From Adineta vaga (Eukaryota > Rotifera): 64,000 bases of DNA. A program made the translations under genes and the position numbers. The notes under the pieces are model-generated. The model ran no database searches and was not told the origin of the DNA. It saw only the letters and a program-made list of their open reading frames with translations. Shown here piece after piece: positions 47,605 through 61,306 of this stretch; the first letter of the stretch is position 1, and the number at the start of each line of letters is the position of its first letter. The stretch is taken from contig CP075492.1 in assembly GCA_021613535.1 (NCBI GenBank), positions 8,308,001-8,372,000 on the forward strand, in the 5' to 3' direction.

Positions 47605-50600
47605 TTATTTGTTTGATTTTTTATTCTGTTGTTGAGATTGTGGTTGCATAGAAAATAATTTTAATCCATTTCGAACAAATTTCTTAATTCCAGTACTTTG
47701 CGTTGGAGTTTGTTGAGGATGTTGAGGCCATGTCAAGTCTTCCTCAGAATTTTCTTCCTGTTGTTCATTGATAACTGTTCGTGTTGTTGCATAATGTGTT
47801 GTTAATGAATGATCAAGATTTCGAGTTTTTGGACGATTATGACCTGGTAAAGAATTTGTTTTCTGTTCAAATTGTCTTGCTAAAGCTCGAACATTGGGTT
47901 GTTGTTGTTGTGGTTGTTCGTCATTCTCACATAGTGTAATGGTGTCTGCATCATCATCATCATCATTCCCATCAGTTTTATGTTGTTGTTGATGATGTTG
48001 TTCTTCTTCTTCTTGTTGTCGTTGAACAGCAGCCATAATATCATCTTCACTTCGATAAAGTTTCATTTTGGAATTTTTATTGGCTGTATAGTGAGATTTA
48101 TGCATGCGTGTTAAAAGAACTGTTGGTGTCGAAGAATGTTGGCTAGCTAATGCCATAGTTGATGCAGATTTTGGACGACGATCATCATCAAGTGATGATT
48201 GACAATGTGGAGCTAGTGGTGCAGTTTGTTTTGGTGTTGTTGGAGTAACATAAAGACATTCGATCGATTTTCTTAATGGTGTATGATGATTTTCCGATAG
48301 TTTTGATTTTGATAGAGATGAAGATGAATTTGAATCGTAGACAATCGAACGAGGTAATTGACGTTGCGAAGATGATAAGGATGTAGTAGATGATGAAATA
48401 GAATACAGTGATGATGATGTTGATGAAGGTGAAGTTAAAGAATTTAAACAATCTTGAGCCATTTGTGATAGAAGACGATCAAGTTCGAATACATGCATAT
48501 CGATAGTTGTATCTGGTCTAAAATTGAGGAAAAACAAACAAACAACCAGAAATGGAAAAAAACATGCATCAACTTACACTCCTTGACTTCTCATAGCAAA
48601 TGTCATTTTTTCAAAAAGTTCACGACGGATTTCTTTAATCATTGAATTACGACTTCGAACTAGTTCATTTTGAATTTGTTTTTTTACAGATATTTCTAGA
48701 CTGTCCATGTAATGAGCTATTCCCACTTGAACAGAAAAACAAATTAAATAAATGATGTGTAAAAGAAAAAAAAGAACGAGAGTTTATACAAGCTGATACA
48801 ACATGCGTTAGAAATGTACGTAAGAGAAAGAGAAAAAACATCTTCTTCCGTACATTTCTATGTATTTTGAAAACTATACCTCGATGATGAACATCAAAAA
48901 TCATTCGGCATGTTAATCGTAATAGCGCGAGCATTTCATTTGTGAATAATTCTAGAATGGATGCAGCAAAAACAAATATTTAAACATACATACAACAGAG
49001 ATAATCTAGAAAATGTTAATCTCATGCAGCAAAACATTCAAACAAACTTTGCTTTCGTCAGGCAAAATAGCATCGAGCATTCACGAGCATAAACATGCAT
49101 TTTGGGTTGCTTTTAAGCCTGTCTACCTCTCTCTTACTTGAACAATCGCTGCATTCTTTTTCAGTATCGGATTGTTACCTCGAAGTTTTTCAACGGTAGC
49201 CATATAATCTGTTTTAATATCATTAAAAGAAAGATCAGTCTAAAAAGAGAAGGAACGAATTACGTTTTTGTAAATGAATGGATTGATTGATTTCATACTT
49301 GAACGTATTCGGGAACAGAGATTGGTCGTGTAGTTAGACGTTCTTGAGCAGAAACACGTTCTTGATGAAGTTCACGTTTTATTTCATCTGTAGCTTTAGT
49401 ATGTTGTTTGATCATATCGGCAATTTTCTTCTGTAAAGAAGAGATCGTTTCTTGATATTCATTTTCTTGTTTTGTATGTAATGCTCGTTCTTGAGTTAAT
49501 CTTTAAAAGAAGAAAGACATCAAGTCAATTGATCTTCTCGAAGAAATATGACTTACGTCTCATTTGATTGTTCGACTAATTTTACAAGATGATCAAGACG
49601 ATTTTGTAAATTCTCTTGTCTATTTCGATGATCTTGTTCAACAGTAAATTTTTCTTTCATTTTTGTAACATCATCCAAATGATTTTTCTTCAATTGTTCA
49701 TTTGTTTGTTCAGTACCATTTAATTGTTGTTTTAATTGTTCACAACGTGTTTGTAAACGTGTTTGTTCAAGTTGAAATTCATTGATAACATTATTATAAC
49801 CATCATCTAGATCTTTCTTCATAATTTGCATTTGTTTTTGATGTGTATCAATAAGTTTTGCTTGATTTTGATTCAATTCAATATTTTCACGATATAAACG
49901 ATCAATTTCTGTTCGATACATCTTCTTCACCTCTTCAATATCTTGAGCAGATGTATTCGATTGCATAACTGCTACAATTGGTTTTTGTTGTTGTTCAAAT
50001 TCATTTGTTAATTGTTGTCGTAATTGATTTAATTCTTGTTGATGTTGTTTTTGATCACGTTCATAACGACGATTGTATTCTTGTTCAAGACTGATTTTGA
50101 TTTTTTCAATTTCTTGTTTTAAATGATTATCAGCAAGATTAAGTGCACGATTTGCTTCTTGTAAACGTTGTTCGAATTGATTCTTTTCTGTTTGAATCGA
50201 TAAGAGTTTTTCACGATATTCAATTTCTTTGTCCTGAAAAATAAACATAGATTATAAAAGAATTCTATTTCGATCTCATATGAATTATACATACTTTCAG
50301 ATCTTTTAATTTAACTTGATTGATTTCTATGATTTGTTGCTCATACTGTTCGATTTGTTTCTTTACTTGTGCATCATTCTGTCCTAAACATTCTTTATAA
50401 CTTTGTAAATTCTTTTCAGTTTCATCGAGATGTATTTTCAACTGATTCAATTCATTTTCTTTGCTTGTTAACATTTCTTTTGCTAAGCGTAGATCCATCT
50501 TATTTGTATCACGTTGTAGTGTAATTTTTTGTAAATTGGTTTCTAATTTCAATCGATATTCTTCATATTGACTAACGGCATTTTCATAATTTCTTATACG

Positions 50601-53600
50601 AGTTCGTAGATCTTCGAGATTCTGTTGAAGTTCATTTTGATTTTGATCTGTTTGTTTCAATGAATGATTCAATTCTTTCAAATCACGTATTTCATTGGAA
50701 CACTTTTCTTTCATCTTCTCATAATTTTCTTTCAATTGAACTTTCTCTTGATCAAGTTGTTCAATTGTTTGTATTAAATTTTGATTTTCATCTTCAAGAC
50801 CTTTACAAGTATTTAATAATTCTTTTTGTTTAGAATGTAAATCTGAATAATCATGTTTTAATTGTTCAAATTCTTTTTCTACATATGTTAAACGATTCTT
50901 TGCATCATCTAAATCAAATATATTTACAATAATACGATTTGCAAAGAAGATTAATTCATGAGATTCTATAAGTTTCATATATGAATTATTTACATACCAT
51001 TTGTTCGTAATCGATCAAGTTCAATATTTAATTCATTGATCATTTTCTCATGATGAATTTTCATTCGTTCATTCTCTTGTTTCAGATCTTTACTTTGCTC
51101 TTCTAAATTTTGATAATATTCTCCTTTGATAACTTGTTGATCTTGTTCAAAATTGTTTTGATGATGAGATAATTTTTCATTATAATCTCGTTCTAATGTT
51201 CGACGTAAATCATCTATTTTGAGTTTTATTTCATATTCGAATTTAGCACGAAGATTATCTTCAATAGAATTTTTCTCTTGACAAACATCTAGTTAGATAA
51301 AAAAAACAAAAATATCGTACAATGAATCGATATCTTTTTCTTCTCTTACCGATATAAAGTTGTTTAGTTTTATCTAAATCAACAATATCTTCACGTAATT
51401 GTTCGATAATCGTTTGTAACTCTTGCTTTTCATATTCATATTTCTCTTGTAAACTTTCATATTCATTTTTAAGTTTTTCAATCTCTTTTGTAAGACTATG
51501 AATTTGTTCCATATGAACACTTGTTGAAATAACCATATCATCTGAACTAGTACTATCTTGACGTGTTAATTCTTGAATTTGACGTTGTAAATCTTCATTA
51601 ATCTCGATTAAATTCTTTTCATTCGATGCAAATTCATCGATACGTTCTTTTAAATGATGATTTTCATTCATTAATGATTCATTTGGATTATCGAGACTAG
51701 TGGAATTATGAGGAACAACTTGTCGATTATGACTAAACAAAAACAAATAATTCGTTTTTCTTTTTTGTCATTGTTTATCAAACCTGGATAATTCATTCAC
51801 AGTAATATTTGATATACCAAATAGATCATTATTTAATTCATGCTCTGTCACACCAAGACGATCACGTAATGTTCGAATTTCCGACTAGAAATAGAATAAG
51901 AATTGAAAGAACTAATGAATACAAACGAATATTACCTACCCATGTAGTTAGCATTATATCAGACTAATATAAGTGTCTTTTTTTCTCTCTATCGTGTCAA
52001 CCTTGAGATACTAGATTATTTGTCGTATTTTAGACGAATAACGAAGAAAACAAATCGTTGGATATTTGTCGATTTTGATTTTAAAATACACTACAAATCA
52101 GTAGTAATAGTACTTCAAAAAAATATATAAAAGGACAACTTATTTGGTTTCAAACGATCTCTATGGAATGTTATCTTATCTAACGTTGTGATGGCGCAAC
52201 TTCACTCTATCTCTGAAAAAAAATGCGTTTCGTTTTACTCTTTTGTATGAAGTGAAGATTTTTATGTTATACATTCATCAACTCATGTAAACGAAACATT
52301 GTCAACAGTACTAAATTTCTTTTCGAACAAATGAATTTTACTAAGTAAGTGTGTATATATAACTTATAATTTTGAACACGCAATGTTCGTTTTATTGTTT
52401 AAACTGTGAAATTTATCATTATCAAAGTATTGTTTTGCTCGTCATCGACATACCTGTAATTCTTGGCACGTATATTCCAGTTTTTCTTTTTCGTCGTTTA
52501 AACGAGTAAATTGTCGTTTGGTTTCAGTTTGATTAAAGCTATCCATTGATTTACTCGTTAATAATTCAGTATATTGTCGTTGACAATCATGTAATTGTTG
52601 ATTTAAATGACTAATTGATTCCATACGTTCGAAAATAGCCTAAAAGATATTGATTTCAAAGTAACTTTCCAATCTTAATTATAAATCATACTTTTTCATT
52701 GTTTTTGCATGCAGTTTCTAATTGAATACGAAGTTCATCCACTTCAGTAGTCTATAAATATTGTTGTAGAAAGAGATGAAATTCTTTTTTTTTCTTTGAA
52801 AAATTTCTAGCAAACCTTTTCTTGTAAGTTCATTTGTGTAATTTGTAGTTTTTCATTGAGATTCAACATTTCTTGTTCATGTTTTTCACGTGTACTGGCA
52901 AGAAGATGTTCACAATCTTGTTGTGTACGTGCAATTGTATCAAATCTTTGTAATTCATTTACTTTTCGATGAAGTGAATCAATTAATGATTCGGCATCAT
53001 CCAATTTCTTTTCTAACTAGAAAAGAAAAACAACGAAAATCATTAGAATCGTAAATGAAAATCGTTTTCTCTATCTTACTTGAGTTTTATTTCCTTCCAA
53101 TTGTTGAATACGTAATTCAGCATCGTTAACTGTACGTTGTAATTGATTATTTGTTTCAATTAATTCTTCACATTGTCGCGTTATCGATTGATAACGTTGT
53201 TCACAATCATATTTAGCACCTGTAAATTAACGAAAATTTTCAGTTCGAAAGAAAAAAGAATACTTGTTTCTTATTTGCTTACGATCACTTAATTCAATTT
53301 TATGTTTAAGAGCACGTAATTCACTATTATATTTTTCATGATATTGAGCACAACGATTTTCTAATTCGGTTATTTTTCGATCTTTGGCATTGCATAAAAT
53401 GCGAAATTTTTGAATTTGATTTTGTGCATCGGATGCATTGAATGCTGATGTTTGATACATATATTGAGCTTGCATTGGATCGATCATATCTATTGTTGGT
53501 AAGGCATCAAAATATTGAACAGCAGCGGCAGCAGCTGCAGCATGATTCATTTGTCGATTTGGATTCTGATAATGAACTAGAGCTGAACTTTTCGACGATG

Positions 53601-54537
53601 AAAATTGAATGTCTTGTTCAGTTTTATTATGATCATCGAATGGTTGATAACGTGATTGAGTGTAGTGACTATGATCATCAAACTGAACGAACGAAAAAAA
53701 TTGAAGATTATATCAAAAAAGATCGATGAATAACATACTCGACGAACATCTGTTGAACCTGATGGTGGAACTAATGGTGGAGGAGTAGAGACAGCGGGAG
53801 TGGAGTATATCGGTTGTTGATATAAATGATTTCGATAAAGTAATCTTAATTAAAACAAAATAAAAAAGATTATTGAAGGTTCGATGGAACGTGACATTGT
53901 CATCAACATTTATTCTAGTGAGAAAACCACTTTTTATTGTGAATGGAAAAAAATGTTTGTTTGTATTAGTAAATCCTTCGAAGTGTTTAATGACATGAAA
54001 AAACAACATTTTCTTTTTCAAGTTCAAATACAACGTCCTCGAAAGATATTTACGGTTTACTTTTCAAGAAACCTCAAAACAACATATAACTATGTCAATT
54101 ATAAACACATCTACTTTCGTCTATAAAAACAAACAAGAAATTCTTACTCGTGTTGTAGTTGTTGTTGTTGTTGATGTTGAACATAATTTTCATTGTTATT
54201 ATTATTATTATTTTTATTTAATAGCTCATGTTCATTCAATAGATGATGTTGACCTCCATTGGATGTATTTAGAGATTCATCATCATCGTCATCTTCTTCA
54301 TCATCGTCTTCACCATCCGATGGTTCTTCATGTCCTTCGAATGCTGCCATAATCAATTCAACAATCTAAATAAAGAATTGTTTTTCGAAAACATGTTTTC
54401 GTATTTTTTTTCTCACTTACTTCATTTTGATTCGTTTGCTCATGAACAATATCTTCGTGATCTTCTTCGTCGAAATCATTTTCATTGAGCCCCATTGAAT
54501 CAGGCAAAAACATACTAACACCTGAATTAAATTCCAT
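47605..54537 (-). CDS. CEP152: CEP152/Asterless-like centriolar coiled-coil protein
   Basis: A gene of about 15 exons. The CEP152/Asterless family scaffolds PLK4 recruitment for centriole duplication. ATG 54537 gives MEFNSGVSMFLPDSMGLN, then the acidic block NDFDEEDHEDIV, similar in order to the CEP152 N-terminus. Acidic, Asn- and Gln-rich sequence follows, then an Ala run (HAAAAAAAVQYF). IQKFRILCNAKDRKITELEN begins the coiled coil, similar to the corresponding CEP152 stretch. Over 800 residues of heptads follow. Near the C-terminus, DIKTDYMATVEKLRG and HYMDSLEISVKKQIQNELVR resemble a conserved CEP152 segment. A Ser/Gln-rich tail ends KKSNK at 47605. One join (about 49138/48960) does not fit in phase. 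Generic coiled coils mislead, so other centrosomal families remain possible. Confidence 0.6.
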
Positions 54538-55005
54538 TTGAAATATCTAGTTTATAATAGCACCATGAAAAAATGTCTTCTTTTTCTTTTTTTTCTCTTC
54601 TCTTTTCTTAACCACATTTTCTGTTCATGCAATTTTCTCGTCTGACCTTGTTACTATAGTTACCGTCAGTAAAGAGGAAAGATAGACTTAATTTTAATAT
54701 TAATAAAATCTATTCATATTTTTATTTTGTAAATATTTAAATTCTTAAAATTTCAAAAATTCAAATCATAAAGCGACATCTTTTCTTTCGAACTGGACAA
54801 TCAGTTTAACGTGGTTAACTTGAATGAATGAATGAATTAAATTAAATTTATTTAAAAACTTTGAAAAAATATGAAAGTTTAACGTTAGATATTTTTTCAT
54901 AAAACGAAATGGTCATACGTCATTAAGTTCGCATTTTTTTTCGTTCGTTTTATAGTCAGTGTGAGTTTAAGCAGATAATGAGGTAATCTTACATCAGAAA
55001 ATTTC

Positions 55006-55110
55006 ACCTGAGGAAGAAAAAAGGATTTGGTCCCTATGAGGATCGAACTCATGACCTCCGCGTTATTAGCACGGCGCTCTAACCAGCTGAGCTAAGGGAC
55101 CGATGTCATT
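55006..55110. repeat. Duplicated segment, copy 2 (tRNA-Ile plus flanks)
   Basis: Matches 46862-46967 except for one A fewer in the T-run terminator (6 T on the minus strand). Same orientation as copy 1, about 8.1 kb away, with the CEP152-like gene between. Confidence 0.9.
55029..55101 (-). tRNA. tRNA-Ile (anticodon AAT), copy 2
   Basis: Base-for-base identical to the copy at 46886-46958: same 73-base cloverleaf, A and B boxes and AAT anticodon. A six-T terminator follows on the minus strand. It lies in the 5' flank of the CEP152-like gene, on the same strand, about 490 bases upstream of its start. Confidence 0.97.
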
Positions 55111-56896
55111 AAGTAGTAAAAATGATGGATCGATATGATTTATTTTTATGACACCCTACTTCGTTACTATAAGCTTATTATTGATGAGTGCGTGGTGTTG
55201 GAAATCAGTCTTTCAGTTTATTTTGATATCAATCATATTACAATAGAACGAATCATCAAGGTTAATCCACAATCTTTTTTGCTTACTAGAAACGATATTG
55301 TGATACGGAACGTGTGCCGTCTTTAAAACTATTTGTGAAACAATTTCTGCATGATTTAACTAAACTTGTTTTTTTTTCTAGAAGGACGTCGATCAGATTA
55401 CAGGTGCACTCTTTGTTAGAACAGTCTCGTCAATTTCATTGGGAATTAAGATTATACAAATACAAAACGTTCATCTAAATCAAGATAGTAAAGTTTCTTG
55501 GTGAACATGACTAAAAAATGACCGGAAATATGTTGGCAATTTCCTGTCTCTAGCACTTCATCGTCATCACTCGTCAAATAAGATTTTTTTTTCTTCAATA
55601 GTCTTAAATGATCATACATATCTATAAATTCAGTTAATATCATCATTGTCTCTGTTTGAAGTGTCAGAACACATGTGCCATCTTTTCTCTTCTCTAAGAA
55701 TATAATCCTATGTGATCGTTTTCTTTTGGAATTTTTTTTTATTGCAAAATAGAACAAATAAAAGCTTGATAGAACTGATATACAGACGAGAAAAATAAAA
55801 ATCGATCTGTTTCTATCATTTACATACAATTAGAATGGAAATAATCCAATCTTTTCTCTAGAGAATTAAAAAAAAAGAAAATAGAACAACTATTTTAAAA
55901 TGTTCATTGCATATTATTTATTGATGATAGTTATCAAATTGAAATCTTTTGTCTTCTCTTGTTCTCATCGTATATAAATATCTTTTCAAAGAGATGACAT
56001 CATTGCAAAACGACCTTGCTATTGACTATACAGGAAATTAGTCTTCTGTGAAAATCACAACTGAAATTTTTTTTTCAATAAGGGCATCATTATTTCCTTT
56101 CTTCTTTTGTATTACATACTAATACTATCATCATTATCGATACTTATAATATAATGAACTAAGTTCTTGCATCTCTTCAAAGATGAGCAAATTCGTTCAC
56201 TCATTCATACAATTTTTTAGCAACGATATATGATGCACATGAATGATACAATTAGAATTAAAGATCATCCAAACGAGTAGAAACAAAAGTTGATCGTCTA
56301 GATTCTTTTCTTTTCTTTTCATGCTTAAAAACGGCAGGCATGTGTCAGTGTCCGGAATCTCAATCTGTTGAACACATAGACAAATATAGACATTGGGGTG
56401 CGTGTGTATTTAGTTTTCAATGACACATTAGACGAATGAAGAATAAAGATTGCCCCGGGTAAATCTTCTTGTTGACAATAACCTTTGATTACAGACATTT
56501 ACTTCTAATATAATCATTACCTGACAGTGAAAAGAAAAAATGAATTCGAAATACATCTCTATGAGACGTACAATTTTGTACGTCTATGATTTTCTTCTTT
56601 TTTTTCTCTCTGATTCGCTCGCGATGTGCACGATTGCCATTTCCTCTTTATCTACACTCTCTTGTCTTCCAAAGAGAAGAAGAAGAGGGAGAGAGAGAGA
56701 GAAAACGAACGAGGAAATAGAAGCAAATAAATAGATAGCATAACCCGTCATAGACGTATGCAAGCGTTGGAATGATCCATGATCGGAAATGATACACTTA
56801 ACAAAACTTTTTTCTTCAATCTATTAGAAATTATCTCTCTTTTTTTATTGTTCTATTCTTTCTTTAATGTTATCTACCTGATGAGATAAAAAAAAC
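55111..56896. other. Intergenic region
   Basis: About 1.8 kb between tRNA-Ile copy 2 and the innexin. Open frames here (for example 55452-55826, minus) have no ATG near their 5' end and no recognisable motif. GA- and CT-rich tracts lie near 56600-56705. I see no supported gene. Confidence 0.5.
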
Positions 56897-58594
56897 ATGG
56901 CTGATGTCGTTCATCGAATAAATGAACTAACACATACACGTCTCTCATGGTTTGGATGTTCAGATGATGATGCTTGTAATCGTCTCAATCATCGTCATAC
57001 GGTTTTAATGTTATTAATCTTTTCAGCTATATTAACTTCACGTTTATTTATATCGGATTTAATTATTTGTTGGACACCGGGTGAATTCACAGGTAAAAGA
57101 CAATCATCATTTTGTATTCTGTTCTTTTTTTCAATTGATTGACAGATTAATTAAAGTTGAAGAGAAAAAGAAAATGAACTATTGTAGTCTATATGTCTCG
57201 AAGCATAAACAATAACGAGTCAAATATGACAGACTTGACACATACATATATCGATGATGAGTATGTTCATTATGAAGAAGATAAATGGACTAAAGCTTGA
57301 CATGACATTTAATAGGTTATCTATTTATCTCTCGTCATTAAAATCCCTGAGGCAATGATCTGAACTTTAAAATCTAATAATAAAATAAAATGATTAAGTC
57401 ATTTTTCTTTCTTGTCCAGGTAATTTTGTTTCCTATACACGTCATTATTGTTATGTAACAAATACTTATTATATATCGGTCAATGAAACAATTCCGACAT
57501 TAAGTAATGCTCATATACGTCGGAAACGTTCGATTTATTATTATCAATGGTTACCAATATTACTTGCATTTCAATCTTTATTATTTCTAATTCCACGTTT
57601 AATCTGGAGTAGTTTTAGTTCACGTTGTGGAATTAATTTACAACATTGTCTATCACCTCAATTTGATTATCGTACAAGTCGATATAAAGTTCATCATTTA
57701 ACAACCATGCTTCGTTTATTATCTCGTGCCAAACAACATGATTTCGATCGTATGACTACAACAAATCATGTGAATAAGACAAGTCTAACAGCAAATATTC
57801 ATTTATTAAAAACATTTTGTATTCCATTTTTCTTTCTTAATGAAAATCCATTTCATGGTTATTATCTTGCAAATCTCTTTCTTATTGTAAAAATACTTTT
57901 TCTTATTAATTCATCTTTACAATTACTTTTTTTAAATACGTTATTAACGAAAAATTCTATTTTTTATGGTTTGGAAGTTATTGACAATTTCTATCGAGGC
58001 GAATATATTGTTGGATCAAGAATCTTTCCCATCAGTGTCTATTGTGATTTTAATATTATCAAAATTGGTCAACCGACACTTTATACAGTAATAAAAATAC
58101 AAACGATCTTTTCAAAAAAATTTCATTGTTTTTGTTTATTACAGGTTCAATGTTTATTACCAATGAATGTTTTCAATGAAAAAATCTTTACAATTATTTG
58201 GTTTTGGTTAGTTTTTTTAACTTTAACAAATTTAAAAAGTGTTCTTTTAACAATTATACGAAGTAATTTTCCACAATTTAATTATGGTTATGTAGCAAAT
58301 TATTTAGATTTATATTCTAAACAAGAACGTTTTAAAAAACATACTCTTGTTAAACGTTTTATATTTGATTATTTATCAGCTGATGGAATCTTAATATTAA
58401 GATTAATCTCAGAAAATATCAGTGATTTATTAACAAGTGAAGTTATTAATGAACTTTGGAATGAATATAAGAAATTATCAAATTTATCGCCAACAAATCG
58501 TGAAAAATATCAACGTTTGAAAGGAACTAATCCTCCAACAACAGATGTGATTACAACAACAAAAAATATTCATTATCGTCATATGTTCCGATAA
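56897..58594 (+). CDS. Innexin (invertebrate gap-junction channel)
   Basis: A four-pass membrane protein forming gap junctions between animal cells. Three exons: 56897-~57091, ~57420-58087, 58145-58594. The N-terminus MADVVHRINELTHTRLSW precedes TM1 (HTVLMLLIFSAILTSRLF). The first extracellular loop follows, with the innexin-type YYQWLPILLAFQSLLFLIPR at TM2. The intracellular loop, TM3 (ANLFLIVKILFLINSSLQLL) and the second extracellular loop (RIFPISVYCDF) come next. VQCLLPMNVFNEKIFTIIWF is the innexin signature at TM4. The tail is hydrophilic, ending HYRHMFR. The 57-base intron at 58088-58144 is a multiple of three with no stop, so its retention would add 19 residues. Confidence 0.93.
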
Positions 58595-59584
58595 ACATAT
58601 TAACAAAATACATTGACACATGTCTCGATTAATATCAGAAGAAATTATTTTACAGTTGTTTTTCAATGGATTCTAGTTGTGATTGAACATATAACAATAA
58701 ATAGCGCAGAAAATTTGTTGAATAAGTTTTTTTTTCATCTTTCCAAGTGATACTCGATACTAGAAGAGAAATGGAATCTAATGCCCTTGATCATATAAGC
58801 GTGCTTACTTTTAAGTAGAACAATTGATTAAAGTCAACATATTCATCTTGCTTTCATATACGGGTGTTCTTTTAACTAGAGAAGAATGAATGATAATGGA
58901 TCTTTTAGAATTGTCAATAGTTAATTATTTCAAAGAATATATTGACGTATATATATATACTAAAGTTGTTTACTCAGATAACATTTGTGAAATATTTAGA
59001 ATATAAATCATTGTCTGAGTAATTGAAAGAGATGACGATTTTGATGAAATCTTTGATTTGAAGAGATAAATGACGTCTAGAGACATCTAATCAAGCGAAA
59101 AGAAAAAGAATTTACAAATATATATGTCGCTAAGTAACATTGTTCGGTTGTTATTGAGAATGATAGAAAAGGTAAAGAGTCGTTAAAGAATCGAAGAAAA
59201 AATATTTGATCAACAATCAAATGAATTTGGTGAGTGAAAGAAAATAAAACAATCCATTGTTAAACAAAATATTATTTTAATGTGATAGCAGTATATTTGA
59301 TCTACAATGAAACACCAGTTAACAAAACTCAATATCAGTGTGAAAGGGTTAGAAAGAAAAAGAAGAATTTCATCTTCGATCATTGAAAATTTTATATGTA
59401 AAAGAAGGTGATCGATGTGTTTACATTTTGTGATTATAAGATGCCATCAACAAATGTTACTCTACTAAGGATTCCAATTAATTGATCTTCAATATTCGAT
59501 ATTTAACATCAAATAATAAACATAAATTCTTCAGAAATGAACTGAAGATTGTTTTTGTTTAAATTTTAGATCAGTAGTTGTAAC
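58595..59584. other. Intergenic region
   Basis: About 1 kb of AT-rich DNA between the innexin and CFAP107. No exon, RNA gene or clear repeat seen apart from a short (TA)n near 58948. Confidence 0.6.
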
Positions 59585-60733
59585 ATGACATCGAAAAACG
59601 ATCGATTCTTTGATCCAAAAGATGGAACATATGCCAATGTACCGATTGTACCAATTCATCGTGAAATATTTCGTGGAAAACGACCATTTAATACTAAAGT
59701 TTTAATCAGAAATTGGTATGAAGATCGATCGAAGGTAAATACATTTCTTAGTCAAAAAATGAAACGCTTTCTAAGTAAACATGAATGGCATGTAACTAGA
59801 ATCTCTTTTTGCATAATTGAAATTCATACCTTCCGATATGAAGTATGTTTATTCTTTATTTAGTTTAAAGAATCCAGTCATCGATCTAAATCATTCTATC
59901 GTATTGAATATCCAGCTCATGTTGGATCTGTACCTGATACTGTTTTTAGACGGCGAGTTCTTACCTCAAAAGAACAACGACCTGATCGATTGATTCTTGA
60001 TCACCATGATATTGATCATCAAAAACAACTCATTAGCAGGTAGGAATATCAAATCAAGTCATAGTATTCATTCTTATTTGTTTCAATAAAGTTATGATGA
60101 ACAATACAATAGACGAGGAGCTTATGGTGAACATCAAGTAAATTGATTAGTTTCTTTGAATTCTTAATAATATATTATAAAGGATACATCCGAACGTAAA
60201 TGGGCCTTACAAGACAATCATTGGTTACCTGAACGTAGTGATCATCCACTTCAAAGTACGCCCACAAGTTGGGGTTTAGTAGAACATAAACGTGCTCAAA
60301 ATCAATTTCTTCAACGTCAACGTACAATGCCTGATCTAAGGTATTTATCATCATCTCTATTCATTCTTCATCTAATGTTTTTAGTGAATATACGAATAAC
60401 TATGTGCCTTATCGATCAAATGAATATCTTTCAGCAAAACATACTAGTATACCACGAATATATTCATCAGGAATGAATCGTGCTAGTTCTTTAAATAATA
60501 ATATAATCAATCGTCGAGAACCACCTATTCCTGATCCGACGGATATTGATCATGTCTTTTCAGTACGACGAAATGCGCACGTACCACGAGCTTATTTTTA
60601 TTCTTCGCCAACATCAATTCAAAATGATCATTCGATGATAAAAACTGATTCTTGTCGAATGGAATCTAATCATCCAATACGATCTGCAAATCTGTCATTG
60701 GAACCAATTCAACGTCAAGAACAAACTGTTTGA
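59585..60733 (+). CDS. CFAP107: CFAP107-like cilium microtubule inner protein with C-terminal extension
   Basis: CFAP107 (C1orf158) is a microtubule inner protein of axonemal doublets. Five or six exons from ATG 59585. Matches in order: FNTKVLIRNWYEDRSK, SFYRIEYPAHV, RLILDHHDIDHQKQLISS, YDEQYNRRGAYGEH, KWALQDNHWLPERSDHPLQS, then TPTSWGLVEHKRAQ; these follow the vertebrate protein closely (KVLTGNWMEER...YDDHYNRHG...LLWLPEKSDFPL...TNYGLYEQ). Beyond the family core there is an added tail of about 130 residues, Ser/Asn/Pro/Arg-rich, ending QRQEQTV. Its role is unknown. Short introns, frame intact. Confidence 0.85.
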
Positions 60734-61306
60734 ATAGTCTTATTAATCAATTGCGCATTTATTCAAAGCTTTTTTTTTCTATTTTTCAATAAAATCAACT
60801 ATAGACATACTCGATAATTTACGTTCGTAGTTTTTCTACAATCATTTCAAACAAATGTTATGAATATGATAAACAGAAACATATAAAAATATTTTTTCTA
60901 TTTTAATCTGTGAAACTATGTAACTATGATGGACCGAGAAAAAAAGTAACGTAGATTAAATATTTTCTTTTTTGCGATCAACAATTTCAAGTTTGGTATA
61001 CTATTTCGAAGATTCAAATATTGTTTCAATCGTATAATCCTTCAATTTATCTGATCTAGAAGCGTCACATATCTTTGAAGATTATCAATCATATACATAT
61101 ATTATAAGCAATTAAGATATCTCATGCATCATTTAATCTCTTCGTTTTTCATGTACCTATGATCTATGTCGCATCTATGACATATGAAACAATTCAATCA
61201 GATATAATCGATATTTTATTAGATCTTATATGAATACATAAGAGATAAGCAAAGGATTATTAAAATTTATTCCCAATCGTTTGGACATTATCAGGAGAGA
61301 AGATAA
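60734..61306. other. Convergent intergenic region
   Basis: Between the 3' ends of CFAP107 (plus) and the small secreted-peptide gene (minus). AT-rich, with an AATAAA signal at about 60787 for CFAP107. Nothing else seen. Confidence 0.6.

Noticed and set aside
47605-48537. Gln/Ser-rich frame as a separate gene
   Set aside because: It joins in frame to the preceding exons of the CEP152-like gene, so it is treated as that gene's C-terminal tail.
55452-55829. 125-codon minus-strand frame with a hydrophobic start
   Set aside because: It begins with TTG and the first ATG is about 60 codons in, after the hydrophobic part, so a membrane protein start is not supported.
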